Assembly (NCBI RefSeq): GCF_001879205.1 | Contig: NZ_MLFK01000011.1 | Location: 62,001 to 126,000, forward strand | Length of the DNA: 64,000 nucleotides | Direction of reading: 5' to 3' | Source of the DNA: Flavobacterium johnsoniae | GTDB taxonomy: Bacteria > Bacteroidota > Bacteroidia > Flavobacteriales > Flavobacteriaceae | In this document: piece by piece, positions 62,948 to 64,000 of the stretch | Position numbering within the stretch: position 1 is the first letter of the stretch | How the letters are laid out: the number at the start of each line of letters is the position of its first letter | Notes under the pieces: model-generated | What the model saw: the letters and a program-made list of their open reading frames with translations, nothing else | What the model was told of the DNA's origin: nothing | The model's database searches: none | Made by a program: the position numbers and the translations under genes

Positions 62948-64000
62948 TTATTCTGACGATTCTAATTGTAAAATCATATTCTGATAATATTTACTAAGCG
63001 AGAATAACTGTTCGGCAAAAATCATAACGGCCAGCGGAACAAAGAAAAACATAGTCAGATTTTCTGCGTATAAAAAATATGTCGTTATCATAAAAATGCG
63101 CGTATATTCCAGATAATAAATCCATTTTCGCTGTTCTAATATCGCACCGCAGTTGATTAAAGTGATGATGATGATAGATAAAACAAAAATCTTGTCATAA
63201 ATTTCTAAATGATCAAAATAATATGTAAAAACAGTCAGAAGCAAGGTGCAGACAGCCAATTGAATATATAAGTAATTTCGAAAACGCAGCCTTTGATGCG
63301 GATTACTTTTATCCTGCAGAAAACGTTTTTCTAAAATTGGACGAATATCCTGATCCATGTTGGCCGGACTTCCAAAAACGGCTTTCCATCTTGCTTTAAA
63401 ACCTTTTGAGCGTTTCCATAATTCGTAGATCTCAAAATAATAATGAAAATGCTGCCAAAGGAAGCTGTAGCTTTTTAACGGATGCGTTAATCCATATTTT
63501 GGTTTTTCTTCTTCTTCCTGAAAAGTTCCAAAAAGACGATCCCAGAAGGTAAACATATCACCGTAATTTTTATCGAGATATTTTTCGTCAGAAGCATGAT
63601 GCACACCATGCACAGAAGGTGTTACAAAAACGTATTCCAGCCATTTGATTCTGCCGATAAGCTGTGTGTGCGTAAAGAAAGAATACGCTCCATGCACAAT
63701 AAGCATCGTAATAACCATTGCAGGATGAAAACCAATTAATGGCAGAATACACCAAAAACCCGTTCGTACTATAGCCTGAAAAGTAGTAATTCTGGCGGCG
63801 GCGGTAAAATTAAATTCTTCACTATGATGATGCACAATATGTGCTGCCCAGAAAAAATTGACTTCGTGCCCCAGTCTGTGGTACCAATACCAAACAAAAT
63901 CTGTTGCCAGAATCAAGGCGATCCAGACTAAAAAACTGCTTGGAATCTCGAAAATCCGATAATCGTCGTAAATCAAATAATACAATTGATAAAAACTTGC
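62948..64000 (-). CDS. Sterol desaturase/fatty-acid hydroxylase family protein (5' end cut by window)
   Basis: Membrane di-iron enzyme. The histidine clusters are HRLGHEVNFFWAAHIVHHHSEE (HxxxH and HxxHH) and VHGVHHASD (HxxHH), with further His nearer the N-terminal side cut off. TM helices flank them, and a long C-terminal membrane part follows. The frame continues open to the window edge (…SFYQLYYLIYDD), so the start lies beyond 64000; the TTG at 63985 is not the start. Oxidises or hydroxylates a lipid; the substrate is unknown. Confidence 0.88.
   Translation of the reverse strand, partial: ASFYQLYYLIYDDYRIFEIPSSFLVWIALILATDFVWYWYHRLGHEVNFFWAAHIVHHHSEEFNFTAAARITTFQAIVRTGFWCILPLIGFHPAMVITMLIVHGAYSFFTHTQLIGRIKWLEYVFVTPSVHGVHHASDEKYLDKNYGDMFTFWDRLFGTFQEEEEKPKYGLTHPLKSYSFLWQHFHYYFEIYELWKRSKGFKARWKAVFGSPANMDQDIRPILEKRFLQDKSNPHQRLRFRNYLYIQLAVCTLLLTVFTYYFDHLEIYDKIFVLSIIIITLINCGAILEQRKWIYYLEYTRIFMITTYFLYAENLTMFFFVPLAVMIFAEQLFSLSKYYQNMILQLESSE

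Overview
The window looks like a chromosomal segment of a Flavobacterium-type Bacteroidota. The evidence is a SusC/SusD polysaccharide-utilisation locus, lipoproteins with a short lipobox, AT-rich intergenic DNA, leaders that are A-rich rather than Shine-Dalgarno-like, and several upstream boxes fitting the Bacteroidota promoter (TTG, about 19 bp, TAnnTTTG). No rRNA, tRNA, CRISPR array, transposase or integrase gene was seen.

Layout. (1) 1-29 kb is dominated by three complete tripartite RND efflux systems of three types, each with its own gene order and control. Pump 1 (66-6089) runs OMF, permease, adaptor. Pump 2 (10333-18022) is a metal-type CzcCBA set behind a response regulator/histidine kinase pair. 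Pump 3 (21966-28954) is a TetR-controlled HAE1 pump with a previously unlisted 37-residue membrane peptide after the permease. Between pumps 1 and 2 lie an AT-rich OLD-like ATPase/TOPRIM nuclease candidate, two small proteins, a gene remnant and a DJ-1/PfpI protein. Between pumps 2 and 3 lie an AraC regulator, DoxX, two cupins and an SMP-30-type lactonase. (2) 29-33.4 kb holds small single-domain genes: Crp/Fnr, GNAT, DoxX, VOC, DinB, membrane proteins, and a 53-residue DUF1328 protein on the minus strand. (3) 33.6-37 kb holds a GH130 phosphorylase overlapping a GT4 glycosyltransferase fused to an alpha/alpha-barrel-like domain. (4) 37.2-44.2 kb holds an Mla/MCE lipid transport set (MlaE, MlaF, MlaD), then AsmA, a small iron-permease-family protein and an FAD oxidoreductase, all closely packed. 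(5) 44.3-50.8 kb holds a MarR-GNAT gene that is frameshifted near its 3' end, an AraC regulator, a hypoxanthine/uracil-type DNA glycosylase, DUF6526, a membrane protein and an outer-membrane barrel. (6) 51.1-62.7 kb is a polysaccharide-utilisation locus on the minus strand (DUF5004 lipoprotein, surface protein, SusC, SusD, GH71/99-like, GH97) with a divergent TPR-HTH regulator. (7) The right edge cuts a sterol-desaturase-family gene.

The strongest non-gene signals are five copies of a TAACA-N-GTTA/AATTTAAT operator around tetR and pump 3, with one copy lying at the predicted tetR transcription start. Next is a dispersed palindromic element (about 100-160 bp) whose copies sit in the intercistronic gaps of two pump operons and upstream of doxX. 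Others are a paired GGCTTTAGCC repeat flanking the DJ-1 gene, a three-layer nested palindrome at 50.8-51.0 kb, and a GC-richer structured island with a cUUCGg hairpin at 49.7 kb.

The best candidates for undescribed biology are the stand-alone OLD-like gene, the RND-linked micropeptide, the EF-hand loop in the pump 1 permease, and the GH130-GT4 pair. None is proven by sequence alone.
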